Assembly: GCF_000730245.1 (NCBI RefSeq)
Contig: NZ_CP004403.1
Coordinates: forward strand, 930,001 to 994,000
Reading direction: 5' to 3'
DNA length: 64,000 nucleotides
Source of the DNA: an endosymbiont of Acanthamoeba sp. UWC8
GTDB taxonomy: Bacteria > Pseudomonadota > Alphaproteobacteria > Rickettsiales > Midichloriaceae
The notes under the pieces: generated by a model
Database searches by the model: none
What the model was told of the DNA's origin: nothing
The model's input: the letters and a program-made list of their open reading frames with translations, nothing else
Translations under genes and position numbers: made by a program
Shown here: positions 9,484-19,033 of the stretch, piece after piece
Position numbering within the stretch: position 1 is the stretch's first letter
How the letters are laid out: every line of letters starts with the position of its first letter

Positions 9484-9759
9484 ATGGCAATTAAGAAATC
9501 TGACGCGAAATCTTCAACCACTCCGAACAAGGGTGAAAACAAACCGACTTTACATCCTAATTATAGAATTATTAAAGTAGAAATGACTGATGGTGAAGTG
9601 TATGAAACCCGTTCTACTTACCATAACAATGTACTTAAGCTTGATGTTGATAAAAAAACTCACCCGGCTTGGACAAGAGAAGCTAACTACATAAATGCTA
9701 AGGCAAGTGAAGTAGCTAAATTTAACGATAAGTTTAAAGGCCTAAGTTTTTTAAAATAA
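9484..9759 (+). CDS. rpmE: 50S ribosomal protein L31
   Basis: L31 binds the central protuberance of the large ribosomal subunit and bridges to the small subunit. The conserved core runs from HPNYRIIKVEMTDGE to FNDKFKGLSFL. The zinc-binding cysteines of some L31 proteins are absent, so this is the cysteine-less type. I start it at the ATG at 9484 (91 residues); a longer frame from 9409 would add a hydrophobic stretch unlike any L31. About 20 residues (MAIKKSDAK and onward) precede the core, a lysine-rich extension longer than usual. A clear terminator follows the stop. Confidence 0.9.
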   Translation: MAIKKSDAKSSTTPNKGENKPTLHPNYRIIKVEMTDGEVYETRSTYHNNVLKLDVDKKTHPAWTREANYINAKASEVAKFNDKFKGLSFLK

Positions 9760-9792
9760 ACTAAAAGCCGGTTCGTAATAACTTGCATTAAA

Positions 9793-9824
9793 AAGAGCAG
9801 CTTTAATTGTTTAAGGCTGCTCTT
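9793..9824 (+). terminator. Rho-independent terminator after rpmE
   Basis: A 14-base stem with one mismatch (AAGAGCAGCTTTAA pairing with TTAAGGCTGCTCTT) closes a four-base TTGT loop, 33 bases after the rpmE stop. A short T-rich stretch follows on the plus strand. It also lies downstream of the minus-strand VirB6-like gene and could serve both. Confidence 0.75.
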
Positions 9825-10075
9825 CTACTTTTATAGTACTCAGCTTAGGTTAATATTCCATCTACTTTCTTTCCCTACTATCATTTATAGTAAATTATAC
9901 ATAAATCTGACAATTCTTAGTATATTGATTGTATAAAATAATTTCTATGAGCGCTGCTTTTCTTTTAGGTTTCGGAGGGATGCGCTACTATTAATTCTAT
10001 TAATTTTCTATAGTAAACTAACTTTTTTTTGGTGCAAAAAAACAGAGAAGCAAATATTAGCCTTTTTAAATACTT
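9825..10075. other. Gap between rpmE terminator and VirB6-like gene
   Basis: This A/T-rich stretch lies between two convergent genes. I see no credible gene, repeat or regulatory site in it beyond the terminator just before it. Confidence 0.5.
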
Positions 10076-12472
10076 TTATCTTCTCGGTACTTTATTATCA
10101 TCCCGATCTCCACCACCGACAATCTTTCCTACACTCATTCCAAGCATATGTGAAGCATTGCCGGCTGCCATTCCTACTAAGCTTCTGACGGGGCTAAGGA
10201 TATTAATTGATCCCCTGCTCGTATCCGCTATACCGTAAACACCGGTTAGGACTACAATAAGCTTAATTGCCCCCCCGACGAAAAAATAAAAGATAGTTAC
10301 GAATAATAATAATTTTAATGCCGGATGGAAATATGATTTAATAGCCAAAGGCTTTAAGCGCTTAAATTCACCTAAAGCACCAAGATCAACAGGCTCAATA
10401 TAATTCTCTGCAAAAACTCCAATATTTGCCGAGCATGGATCTTTTGCAACCATACCGACCGTTGTGCAAAATATTGAATCGATATCTTTACATGCTTGAG
10501 TTATAGGAATATTATGCTCTTTGATCTCCGCACTCTTGGTAGTAAGTTCACCGAAATAAATCGAATCGAGTACTGTTAACATAAAAGAAAGTAATATGAA
10601 TAATACCGCAGGAGCAATAATATAGCCTATAATCATTCTAAACCAGGATTGAAAAATGTTTTTAGTAGGATTAAATAAAGAGAAGCAAAGCATTATAGGA
10701 GATATCAATATCAGTATCGCTACTATAAATAACGAATGAATGAATACTGAGGTAAACCTAAAAATTATTAATAAAAGCAAAAAAACATATAGAACAGAGA
10801 TAATTGTCAGCAAAAACCCGTCTCCGCTGACAAATAACGCAGCAGCACCAATCCACATACTAATCATTCCGCTCATGGAATAATGACAGGAACCGAAATT
10901 TAAATAATTAGCAAGTTTACAATCGACAAAGTCCCAAAAGGTTAACTTTACATTATGTGAACCGGCAGTAGGTTCAATCTTACCTGCAAATGAAAAAACA
11001 TTAATATCTCTTTGCCCTAAAAGCTCTTTTCCTTCAAACCAATAATTACACAACCCGACCGGATCTTTATCAACTTGTACTTTAAAAAATATTAAAGATA
11101 GCTCTTCCGTTGCGGAAGTTATAGCCGGAAAAAGTCCTTTAGCCTCACCTTGTTGATAATAGTACCAAGTGCCTGAGCCGGTAAAAACAAGTACTAATGT
11201 AAATTTTATTATATACATTAAGAACTCACCCTGGTTCGGTACTTGGGTTGAGCTCATTATTTTAATTCCGACTAATGAAACATATAGTACCAAGACAGCA
11301 AACACCAACCCTCTAAAGTTTTCATGCAATATATTAAGCAACCCTCTTTTGTTGCTTTGATTAGCGCCTAAGAATACTTTTAGTATCATATCTTTTACAC
11401 ATCCTACTACCGTGCTCGTAACATGAAATTCACTCTCAAGAAATAATTTCATTGCTAACCCGTTTCGTGAATGCTGATCAGTAATAGACAAAGCCCTTCC
11501 TAAAGACTGCAAATCTTCTCTACCGCTAATCAAGTGGTAGCATCTTGTACTTTTAATTTGCTCTAAAAACGGCGGTTCCACAGCTCTCTCTACAGGTGGC
11601 GCAATTGAGGTGCATCCGACTTTAATAGGAATTCTCGTCTCCGGGGTCGCAACACATAATTGCATCTTCCCGAGCGCAGTATTAAAATAATTATAAGCAT
11701 GAAATATTACTGATCTTAACTCTGCTGATTCCCCGGCTTTTAAAAACTTTCCTTCTCTTGCACTCAAAGAAGAATTGCCGTTCCTTGGAGAATATGAATC
11801 AGCATATTCAATTCTAACCTGCCCTACCAATTCTTTAAGCGCATAATTTTTAGCAATACCAGCACAAAACGGAGAAGCAGCCCCCATATATCCCCATACT
11901 TTGCCTCTTAAATGCCGTTCCGCTTCACTACGGTATATTTTGGAATTATGAAGAGGATCCCATTCAGGATCACATGAATAATAAAAAGGTATATCGGTTG
12001 CAGTTAAAGCAAGCGAATGCTGATTCCTGTAACCTCCGCCCGGCTGCACTTTAGAGTCTATCCATCCGTTCATTCTATTTATATATTCATGAGGCCTTAC
12101 TATATATGCATTAGTACATATATCACCCAAAGTAAAACGATGCATCATAGGAATAGCCCCGACCAACGAATCTACAGCTCCTATTGCTTGTCTGGCAAAA
12201 TTTGTAACATAGGAAAACATAGAAGCATTTAAGGGCGTATGTACCCTAGTATGATATTCTTCTCTTTCTTTTTTGGATTTTTGGAAGCTATCATATAAAA
12301 CTTGGGTTTCATCATGGCCTGATATTTTATTTAAGCGAAGGCATGCAAACGTCCCGTTATCCTGATAAGACTCAAATTCTTCCAAGCTATTAAAAGCTAA
12401 AGCTTCATCAGCAATTATCAACAGAAAAAAAAATACTAATAGTAATTTAGCACCATATTTAATTTGGGTCAT
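10076..12472 (-). CDS. Type IV secretion VirB6-like membrane protein (rickettsial long form)
   Basis: A 798-residue VirB6/TrbL-type inner-membrane protein of the P-type T4SS. It has a signal peptide (ending near ADEALAF), a long extracytoplasmic N-terminal domain rich in cysteines (about 25-370), then two groups of membrane helices (about 380-470 and 550-650) with the conserved VirB6 core around SPIMLCFSLFNPTKNIFQSW, and a last helix near residue 740. Rickettsial VirB6 paralogues are characteristically much longer than the roughly 300-residue Agrobacterium protein. It stands alone here, far from the virB8-virD4 operon at 58-63 kb. Its nearest upstream gene on the strand is rsfS, 270 bases away. 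Paralogue number cannot be assigned. Confidence 0.85.
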   Translation of the reverse strand: MTQIKYGAKLLLVFFFLLIIADEALAFNSLEEFESYQDNGTFACLRLNKISGHDETQVLYDSFQKSKKEREEYHTRVHTPLNASMFSYVTNFARQAIGAVDSLVGAIPMMHRFTLGDICTNAYIVRPHEYINRMNGWIDSKVQPGGGYRNQHSLALTATDIPFYYSCDPEWDPLHNSKIYRSEAERHLRGKVWGYMGAASPFCAGIAKNYALKELVGQVRIEYADSYSPRNGNSSLSAREGKFLKAGESAELRSVIFHAYNYFNTALGKMQLCVATPETRIPIKVGCTSIAPPVERAVEPPFLEQIKSTRCYHLISGREDLQSLGRALSITDQHSRNGLAMKLFLESEFHVTSTVVGCVKDMILKVFLGANQSNKRGLLNILHENFRGLVFAVLVLYVSLVGIKIMSSTQVPNQGEFLMYIIKFTLVLVFTGSGTWYYYQQGEAKGLFPAITSATEELSLIFFKVQVDKDPVGLCNYWFEGKELLGQRDINVFSFAGKIEPTAGSHNVKLTFWDFVDCKLANYLNFGSCHYSMSGMISMWIGAAALFVSGDGFLLTIISVLYVFLLLLIIFRFTSVFIHSLFIVAILILISPIMLCFSLFNPTKNIFQSWFRMIIGYIIAPAVLFILLSFMLTVLDSIYFGELTTKSAEIKEHNIPITQACKDIDSIFCTTVGMVAKDPCSANIGVFAENYIEPVDLGALGEFKRLKPLAIKSYFHPALKLLLFVTIFYFFVGGAIKLIVVLTGVYGIADTSRGSINILSPVRSLVGMAAGNASHMLGMSVGKIVGGGDRDDNKVPRR

Positions 12473-12742
12473 TGGTAATAATTTTCATAAATTATGTCGG
12501 GTTATATTAAGCTCAATCTTTTTATACATAAGCATTTAAAACACTACCGACATTTTCAAACTACGATTCAATAGCAAAGCTATAAAATTTGACAAGATAA
12601 ATTTGTATAAAATAGAATAATTTACATATTAAAATAGATATATAATGGCACAATATTAAGCTATTAATAAATTAGCTTTTAAAGCATTATTTATTATATC
12701 TAAATAACTTAAGCTAAAAGCTTTCTATTCAATACAATATGA

Positions 12743-13129
12743 TTAAACTTCAGTTCTTTCTGCCGGCAGGGTAAAATTCCACATTTTTTCTATGCTATAA
12801 TTTTCTCTCACCTCAGGGATAAATATATGAATCACTACATCTAATGCATCAATTAAAACCCAATTACCCTCTTTCATCCCTTCAACACCTACTCCTCCGA
12901 AACCTTCGTTCTTTATGTCCGCCAGTATTTTTTCAGCTAATGAGTTAACATGCCTGGTTGAACGTCCGCTTGCAACTACCATAAAGTGTGCAAAATCAGC
13001 TTTACCTTCTAAATCAATTAAAGTGACGTCTTCCGCCTTATCTCTATCTAAACAACTTAGCACTAAATCTTTTATATCTATTGCTCTTTCTTTATTTCCT
13101 AATTCTCTGATTTTATTTTGATTTTTCAT
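12743..13129 (-). CDS. rsfS: Ribosomal silencing factor RsfS
   Basis: RsfS (Iojap family, DUF143) binds ribosomal protein L14 and blocks subunit joining under starvation. The 128 residues contain the typical IDLEGKADFAHFMVVASG, a central GVEGMKEGNWVLIDALDVV and HIFIPEVRENYSIEKMW. The start overlaps the end of nadD by 17 bases, and nadD-rsfS is a common alphaproteobacterial order. With lon immediately upstream of nadD, the three genes form one compact minus-strand unit. Identification is secure. Confidence 0.93.
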   Translation of the reverse strand: MKNQNKIRELGNKERAIDIKDLVLSCLDRDKAEDVTLIDLEGKADFAHFMVVASGRSTRHVNSLAEKILADIKNEGFGGVGVEGMKEGNWVLIDALDVVIHIFIPEVRENYSIEKMWNFTLPAERTEV

Positions 13130-13728
13130 ATTTTAACCTGCTCCTTATTTGGGTAGATGAAATCGGATTTTGCCGAATTTTAAAAAAACACCAATTTTTA
13201 TTTTTAAAGTTAGTAACATTACCATAATTAAGCATTTTATGCGATGGAAAAATATTAGCAGCTTTTGACTTATTAACCTTAATTCCGAAACTGAAACGGT
13301 CAAAAACTGCTATATAAGATTGCCTAAATATTTGTTTCCACTGATACCATTTATGAATCTGCACCATATTATCCGCACCCATCAGCCAAACAAACTCTGC
13401 GTTCCTATGCTATTTTTTTTATTCTGTTAATTGAATTTGCCGTAAAGTTATTTTTAAAATATTTCTCAATATCACTGACTATAATTTTATTTGAATGCTT
13501 TGTATTTTCAGCTATTTCAACTCTGGTATTTAATGAACCTTTAACGTCTTCACTTTTTAAAGGATTTTGAGGGGAAACCAACCAAACCACATAATCCAGA
13601 TTTAAACGCTTAATTGCTTCTAAGCTTATATACCTATGCCCTTCATGTGCGGGATTAAAGGTTCCTCCTAAAATCCCCACCCTTATTTTTGTATTTCCTG
13701 AAACAGGTAACAGCTTAAATCTACTCAT
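13113..13728 (-). pseudogene. nadD: Nicotinate-nucleotide adenylyltransferase NadD, frameshifted
   Basis: NadD adenylylates nicotinate mononucleotide in NAD synthesis. The first frame (13405-13728) carries the nucleotide-binding GGTFNPAHEGH and TANSINRIKK; the second frame (to 13113) carries WLMGADNMVQIHKW and the C-terminal ISSTQIRSRL. Removing one base near 13406 joins them with the same spacing between TANSI and FVWLMGADN that I recall for NadD proteins, and gives 204 residues, the normal length. The break sits beside an A8 tract (coding strand), but slippage in that tract alone would meet a TAG stop, so the extra base lies just after it. It starts directly after the lon stop (TAAATG). It is either a young pseudogene or a sequencing error. 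Confidence 0.85.
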
Positions 13729-16125
13729 TTAATGAGCGAAAGTTTGCGCATTAAGGCGTTTACCATATTCCTCCGATCTTTCTACATCCTCATCCCATTC
13801 AATAGGCTCGGGAATTTTAGTTAAAGCAATTTTTAAAACCTCATCTGCATTTTCTACCGGAATGATTTCTAAATTATCTTTAACATTCGCCGGGATTTCC
13901 TCAAGATCCTTAGTATTTTCTTTCGGAATCATAACAGTCTTAACTCCAGCCCTTAAAGCTGCAAGTAATTTTTCTTTTAGCCCTCCGATTGCGAGCACCC
14001 TACCTCTTAAAGTTATTTCTCCGGTCATTGCAACTGTTTTTCTAACCGGAATACCGGTTAGCGCTGAAACAAGAGAAGTATAAAGCGCAATACCTGCCGA
14101 AGGCCCATCTTTAGGAGTTGCCCCTTCAGGAACGTGTATATGAATATCCCTACGCTTAAATAACCCCGGGTTTATACCAAGCTCAACCGCCCTTGATCTT
14201 ACATAGCTAAGCGCAGCTTGCGCCGACTCTTTCATAACATCACCCAATTTACCGGTGATCTTAATATCACCCTTGCCATACATCAATACCGCTTCTATGG
14301 AAAGTATATCTCCACCCACTTCGGTGTAGGCAAGACCGGTAGTTACACCCACTATATCTTCTTTCTCAAGCTCGTTACCTAAGAACTTTTTAACCCCAAG
14401 GAAATTATTTACATTTTCTAAAGTAATTTTTATATTATCAATTTTTTTGAGCATTATTTCTCTTATCGCTTTACGAGAGATTTTAGCAATCTCCCTATCC
14501 AAGCTTCTCACTCCTGCCTCGCGAGTATAAGAATAAATAACCTCTCTTATAACTTCTTCAGGAATTTCAACTTCTCCCGGTTTAATCCCGTGAGCTTTAA
14601 ACTGCTTAGGAATTAAATAATTTTTAGCGATTTGAACTTTTTCATCTTCAGTATATCCTGATAATCTGATCACTTCCATCCTATCCATAAGCGGACGCGG
14701 AATATCCGTACTATTGGCGGTGGCAACAAACATTACCTTTGAAAGATCGTAATCCAGCTCGATGTAGTGATCATTGAACAAGTGGTTTTGTTCAGGATCC
14801 AGCACCTCAAGTAAAGCTGAAGATGGGTCACCGCGATGATCAAAGCCCAGCTTATCAATTTCATCAAGAAGTATTAATGGGTTGTTGGTTTTAGCTTTTT
14901 TCATAGCTTGAATAATTTTGCCCGGCATTGCTCCTATATAAGTTCTTCTATGCCCTTTTATTTCGGCTTCATCTCTAAGGCCGCCTAAAGAAATTTTCAC
15001 AAAATTTCTTCCTGTAGCATTAGCTATCGACTTAGCAAGTGAAGTTTTACCTACGCCCGGAGGACCCACCAAGCAAACAATCGGGCTTTTCAGATCATTT
15101 GTCCTTAAGTTAACCGCTAAATATTCCAAAATTCTTTCTTTTATTTTTTCTAAGCCGTAATGCTCATCTTCCAGCACTTTTTCAGCATTTTTCAAATCTT
15201 TTTTAATTGGCGAATATTTACCCCAAGGCAGGTCAATAATCCATTCGAGATAGTTTCTGATTACGGTAGTCTCCGAAGACATCGGATTCATGGTTTTAAG
15301 CTTCCTAAGCTCTGAATCTACTCTTTCTTTAGCTTCTTTACTCAACTTCAGCTTCTTAAGTTTTTCAGTAAGAATACCGATCTCTTCTTTAAAATCTTCT
15401 TCCCCTAACTCTTTATGAATAGCTTTCAACTGTTCATTAAGGTAGTAATCTTTCTGATTTTTTTCTATTTGAGTTCTCACCCTGCTCCTAATCCTGGTTT
15501 CGGTATTAAGGAGCTCTATCTCGGAATCTAAAATTAACAGCAACTTCTCAAGCTTAGCTGAAACATCCGTGAGTTCGAGTATTTCTTGTTTTTTATCTGC
15601 CTTAATTATTAAGTGCGCACTGATTGCATCACAAAATTTATGGATGTCCTGAATTTGGCTTAAGCTCGCTGCAACCTCAGGGTTTGTTCTACGATTTAAC
15701 TTAGTATAACTTTCAAACTGATCAGTGATTGAACGCTGAAGGACGCTTATCTCTTTGTTTTCATTACTTAAAGGCCTATCATTCATGTCTTTCACATGAG
15801 CACGGATAATATTATCATCCCCTAAAAACTTAATGACCTTAACCCGCTTTACTCCTTCGACTAATATTTTAACTGTCGAGTCCTGCAACTTAAGAACCTG
15901 TAATACGTTAGCAATCACTCCTACTTTATAAAGATCGGAAGTTTTTGGATCATCCCTATTTGCATCTTTTTGCGCCAGTAACAAGATTTTATTCTTATTA
16001 AGTACAGAGGCTTCTTCAAGGGCTTTAACAGATTTTTCTCTCCCGACGAATAGAGGAACTATCATATTAGGAAACATTACTAAATCTCTTAAAGGTAGAA
16101 CCGGATAAATATCAATAGAAGTCAT
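13729..16125 (-). CDS. lon: ATP-dependent protease Lon
   Basis: Lon is a homo-hexameric AAA+ serine protease that removes damaged and regulatory proteins. All parts are present in 798 residues: the N-terminal substrate-binding domain starting [20 protein letters not shown], Walker [10 protein letters not shown], Walker [10 protein letters not shown], and the Ser-Lys catalytic dyad in [11 protein letters not shown] and [10 protein letters not shown]. Its upstream region contains a sequence matching the alphaproteobacterial RpoH promoter consensus, which fits heat-shock control. The broken nadD begins right after the stop codon. Identification is secure. Confidence 0.97.
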   Translation of the reverse strand: MTSIDIYPVLPLRDLVMFPNMIVPLFVGREKSVKALEEASVLNKNKILLLAQKDANRDDPKTSDLYKVGVIANVLQVLKLQDSTVKILVEGVKRVKVIKFLGDDNIIRAHVKDMNDRPLSNENKEISVLQRSITDQFESYTKLNRRTNPEVAASLSQIQDIHKFCDAISAHLIIKADKKQEILELTDVSAKLEKLLLILDSEIELLNTETRIRSRVRTQIEKNQKDYYLNEQLKAIHKELGEEDFKEEIGILTEKLKKLKLSKEAKERVDSELRKLKTMNPMSSETTVIRNYLEWIIDLPWGKYSPIKKDLKNAEKVLEDEHYGLEKIKERILEYLAVNLRTNDLKSPIVCLVGPPGVGKTSLAKSIANATGRNFVKISLGGLRDEAEIKGHRRTYIGAMPGKIIQAMKKAKTNNPLILLDEIDKLGFDHRGDPSSALLEVLDPEQNHLFNDHYIELDYDLSKVMFVATANSTDIPRPLMDRMEVIRLSGYTEDEKVQIAKNYLIPKQFKAHGIKPGEVEIPEEVIREVIYSYTREAGVRSLDREIAKISRKAIREIMLKKIDNIKITLENVNNFLGVKKFLGNELEKEDIVGVTTGLAYTEVGGDILSIEAVLMYGKGDIKITGKLGDVMKESAQAALSYVRSRAVELGINPGLFKRRDIHIHVPEGATPKDGPSAGIALYTSLVSALTGIPVRKTVAMTGEITLRGRVLAIGGLKEKLLAALRAGVKTVMIPKENTKDLEEIPANVKDNLEIIPVENADEVLKIALTKIPEPIEWDEDVERSEEYGKRLNAQTFAH

Positions 16126-16158
16126 AGCTTACTTTTTTTATTGCTTTATATTAAGTAT

Positions 16159-16186
16159 ATATAAGTTGCTTTTTAAATTTCACAAG
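16159..16186 (-). promoter_or_regulatory. Candidate RpoH (heat-shock) promoter of lon
   Basis: On the minus strand CTTG (16186-16183) is separated by exactly 17 bases from CTTATAT (16165-16159). This fits the alphaproteobacterial heat-shock promoter pattern CTTG-N17-18-CYTATNT. It lies 34 bases before the lon start codon, a suitable distance. In AT-rich DNA the -10 part is easy to find by chance, but the CTTG, spacing and gene identity all agree. Confidence 0.5.
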
Positions 16187-16248
16187 GTTTATACTTTAAA
16201 TTTTCTTTGCTATCTTATATATATCACAACAAACATTTTTTATCTCCT

Positions 16249-16746
16249 ATGATTTCACATCTTTTGAAAAAAATATTTATCTACTTTTTGATTATGCTCG
16301 TTGTAGTACTTAATCATATACCCATGCATTACACACTTGATATCCTTTACCCTAACTTATTGTTTCTTATAGTTTTCTTCTTTGAGCTAAGCGAAGGAGA
16401 AAAGTTATCTAAGTTATTTTTAATATTTTGCGGGCTACTTAATGATTACCTGGAAAGCAGCCTAATCGGCCTTACTTCCTTGCAGCTTATTATCTTAAGT
16501 TCTTTAATGAGTAAAAATATGAAGGCTTTAGAGGAGCAAAAATTCGGGATAACCTGGGCAGCTTTTACCGTGTTAATTTTTATAGTATACGCATTAAAAA
16601 TTATTATATTAAGTATATTTTATAAAACATCTTTGTTTAGCGTCAGATTATTATTGGAACTTTGTTTAACCATTACTTTTTACCCACCGGCACATTTTGC
16701 CCTAACTAAAATGTTTTATTTCAGACGAAAATATAATGCGCGATAA
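16249..16746 (+). CDS. mreD: Rod shape-determining protein MreD
   Basis: MreD is an inner-membrane component of the elongasome that links MreB/MreC to PBP2. The product is 165 residues, very hydrophobic with five or so membrane segments, and contains the family-like CGLLNDYLESSLIGLTSLQL. I start it at the ATG at 16249; the frame extends to 16207 but the extra residues are not MreD-like. Its end overlaps the start of the PBP2 gene by 11 bases, the classic mreD-mrdA order. Sequence conservation is weak, so context carries much of the call. mreB and mreC are not in this window. Confidence 0.82.
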   Translation: MISHLLKKIFIYFLIMLVVVLNHIPMHYTLDILYPNLLFLIVFFFELSEGEKLSKLFLIFCGLLNDYLESSLIGLTSLQLIILSSLMSKNMKALEEQKFGITWAAFTVLIFIVYALKIIILSIFYKTSLFSVRLLLELCLTITFYPPAHFALTKMFYFRRKYNAR

Positions 16747-18493
16747 TTTTCAAAAAAATCAGGTTTTCACCAGAAGAGCTATTATACTCGGTTCAATAAA
16801 AACCGCTTTATTTTCTTTCTTATTTTGTCGTTATTATTATCTGCAAATTATAGACGCAATAAAATATAAAACCTTGTCTGATAAAAACAGGATCAAGATA
16901 TCAGTTATTCCGCCCCTGAGAGGAACAATCAGAGACAGAAACGGCGTTGATCTCGCAACTAATAAGCTTAGCTATAGGCTATCCTTTACCACCCGAGATA
17001 TAACACAAATAAAGAAAATGCTTGCCGCGGTTAACACAATTATTACTAATAAAATTGAAATAAGTGATAATGATATAAAATTAAGACTTAAAAAACTTTT
17101 AAGAAGTTCGCCCTTCATGGTAAGCGATAGGCTTAGCTGGGAGGATGTAACTAAACTTGAAATCAATAGCTTTAATTTACCCGGCATTCTTATTGATCAA
17201 GGTCAAAGGAGATATTATAATTTTCATAATATTACCGCTCATATTACAGGGTATATCGCTAGCCCCAGCAAAAAGGAATTAGAAAAAATATCTATTCCAA
17301 ACTTTAATGATTTTTTAGTCGGTAAAAACGGAGTTGAAAAGATATTAGATACACGGCTTAGAGGCCACCCGGGGATAAAAAAAACCGAAGTTGATGCTCT
17401 AGGTAATCATGTTAGAGAAATCTCAAATTCTCCCTCCATGGAAGGAGAATCGGTTAAACTTGCAATTAATATTAATATTCAACAATATGCAGCAGAAGTA
17501 TTAAAGGATAAAACCGGCTCGATAATCTTAATTGATATTAAAACCGGTGAGGTGCTTTGCTTATATTCAAGTCCGGCTTATGATCCTAATAGCTTCGTGG
17601 GTGGGATTTCTGCCGCAGAATGGAACAGTATAGCCAATGACCCACAAACTCCGCTTATAAATAAAGCAATTACCGCCCTGTATCCGCCGGGCTCCACTTT
17701 CAAAATCGTAACCGCGCTTGCGGCTTTAGAACATGGAATATCCCCCGATTTTAAGGTGTTTTGTAACGGAAAGCATAAAGTAGGCAATAGAATATTTCAT
17801 TGTAACCGCGATACAGGTCATGGTGATGTTGATGTTAGGCTAGCAATTGCACAATCCTGTAATGTCTATTTTTATGTTGTTGCAGAAAGAATGGGAATCA
17901 AAAATATTGCAAAAACAGCACTTGGGCTAGGGTTTGGTGAAAAAAGCAATATTGAGCTTCCCTATGAAAGTAAGGGTAACATACCGGAACCCAATTGGAA
18001 ATTTCTTAAATTCAGTCAAAAATGGACTATAGGCGACACGGTAAACGCTTCAATAGGTCAAGGGTTTGTATTAACCACCCCTATTCAACTTGCATTAATG
18101 GCGGCAAGAATTGCTTCAGGTAAAAATATAGCCCCCACAATTTTACAAAAATCCGGTCAACCGGCAAATCTAAAATTTTCTCCACATAACTTAGATACCA
18201 TCAGAAAAGGGATGTTTATGGTATTTAATGATAATAGAGGGAACGGTTATAGACACAGGATATCCGACCCTGATTTCCAAATATGCGGAAAAACAGGAAC
18301 TGCCCAAGTAATTTCCGCAAGAAAAACCACTAAAAAACATCATACCGACCATGGTTTGTTTTTAGGGTTCGCTCCATTTGAAAATCCGAAATATGCAATC
18401 TCCGTGATTGTAGAGCACGGCTCATGGGGCTCACAAAGCGCTCTTCCGATAGCTAAGGAAATTCTTTTATATGCTCATTCCCTAACTGAATAA
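16736..18493 (+). CDS. mrdA: Penicillin-binding protein 2 (elongasome transpeptidase)
   Basis: Class B PBP that crosslinks peptidoglycan during cell elongation. One N-terminal membrane anchor is followed by the PBP dimerisation domain, starting at PPLRGTIRDRNG (about residues 58-69). The transpeptidase domain has STFK in YPPGSTFKIV (about residue 320), an SCN box in AQSCNVYFYV and KTGTAQ near residue 520. The length of 585 is slightly short for PBP2 but no domain is missing. It overlaps mreD, so the pair is cotranscribed. An A8 tract inside the gene (17377-17384) leaves the frame intact. Confidence 0.94.
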   Translation: MRDNFQKNQVFTRRAIILGSIKTALFSFLFCRYYYLQIIDAIKYKTLSDKNRIKISVIPPLRGTIRDRNGVDLATNKLSYRLSFTTRDITQIKKMLAAVNTIITNKIEISDNDIKLRLKKLLRSSPFMVSDRLSWEDVTKLEINSFNLPGILIDQGQRRYYNFHNITAHITGYIASPSKKELEKISIPNFNDFLVGKNGVEKILDTRLRGHPGIKKTEVDALGNHVREISNSPSMEGESVKLAININIQQYAAEVLKDKTGSIILIDIKTGEVLCLYSSPAYDPNSFVGGISAAEWNSIANDPQTPLINKAITALYPPGSTFKIVTALAALEHGISPDFKVFCNGKHKVGNRIFHCNRDTGHGDVDVRLAIAQSCNVYFYVVAERMGIKNIAKTALGLGFGEKSNIELPYESKGNIPEPNWKFLKFSQKWTIGDTVNASIGQGFVLTTPIQLALMAARIASGKNIAPTILQKSGQPANLKFSPHNLDTIRKGMFMVFNDNRGNGYRHRISDPDFQICGKTGTAQVISARKTTKKHHTDHGLFLGFAPFENPKYAISVIVEHGSWGSQSALPIAKEILLYAHSLTE

Positions 18494-18582
18494 AAAAATT
18501 TATTTATATTTTGTTTTATTAACCATTTGTTAACTATTGATATTACATACTCTATTTGTAAATAATTTTGAACTACAGGCAT

Positions 18583-18762
18583 ATGAAAAATTCAAGACAA
18601 AGAGTAGTAGTAATTAATTTCAAAAAAGAATTTAATCTTAGCATTGAAAACAATTTCCACACGCTTTCCAAGATTCAAATGGAAACGAATAAAAGTGTAA
18701 TTATATGCCTTCCGAGCGTGATAGATTCTAAGCAAGAAAACGGCCGTATCAAGCTTGCTTAA
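18583..18762 (+). CDS. Small hypothetical protein (59 residues)
   Basis: A short frame from an ATG at 18583 encodes a basic protein with two hydrophobic strands (RVVVINF and SVIICLPSV). It has no recognisable domain, no signal peptide and no strong ribosome binding site. The codon choice resembles neighbouring genes and it sits alone in a 540-base gap between PBP2 and the large coiled-coil gene. The upstream DNA is very A/T-rich. I keep it as a possible gene only; it may be a chance frame. Confidence 0.4.
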   Translation: MKNSRQRVVVINFKKEFNLSIENNFHTLSKIQMETNKSVIICLPSVIDSKQENGRIKLA

Positions 18763-19033
18763 GCAAAATAATAATATTTCCTTTTCTTATCTGTAATAAA
18801 GTAGCAATAAATAAGGCTTTTTATTGAGTTTTATCTCTTTTTAGCGCAACATTATCTAGAAAATCCCCTTTATATATAGTAAAATGTCTTTGCACTTACC
18901 TTGTGATTATTAATTTTTTTTTACTTACCGAATACCAAATTTATGATCTATGGTATTTTTAACAACTGGTTAAGTTTTAAATTCATCAATCATTTAATAA
19001 TTATTTAATTTACTAAGGTGAAGTTTAAAATTT

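Noticed and set aside
13405-13425. A8 slippage as rescue of nadD
   Set aside because: Losing or gaining one base in the A8 tract leads into a TAG stop or the wrong frame; the extra base must lie just after the tract.
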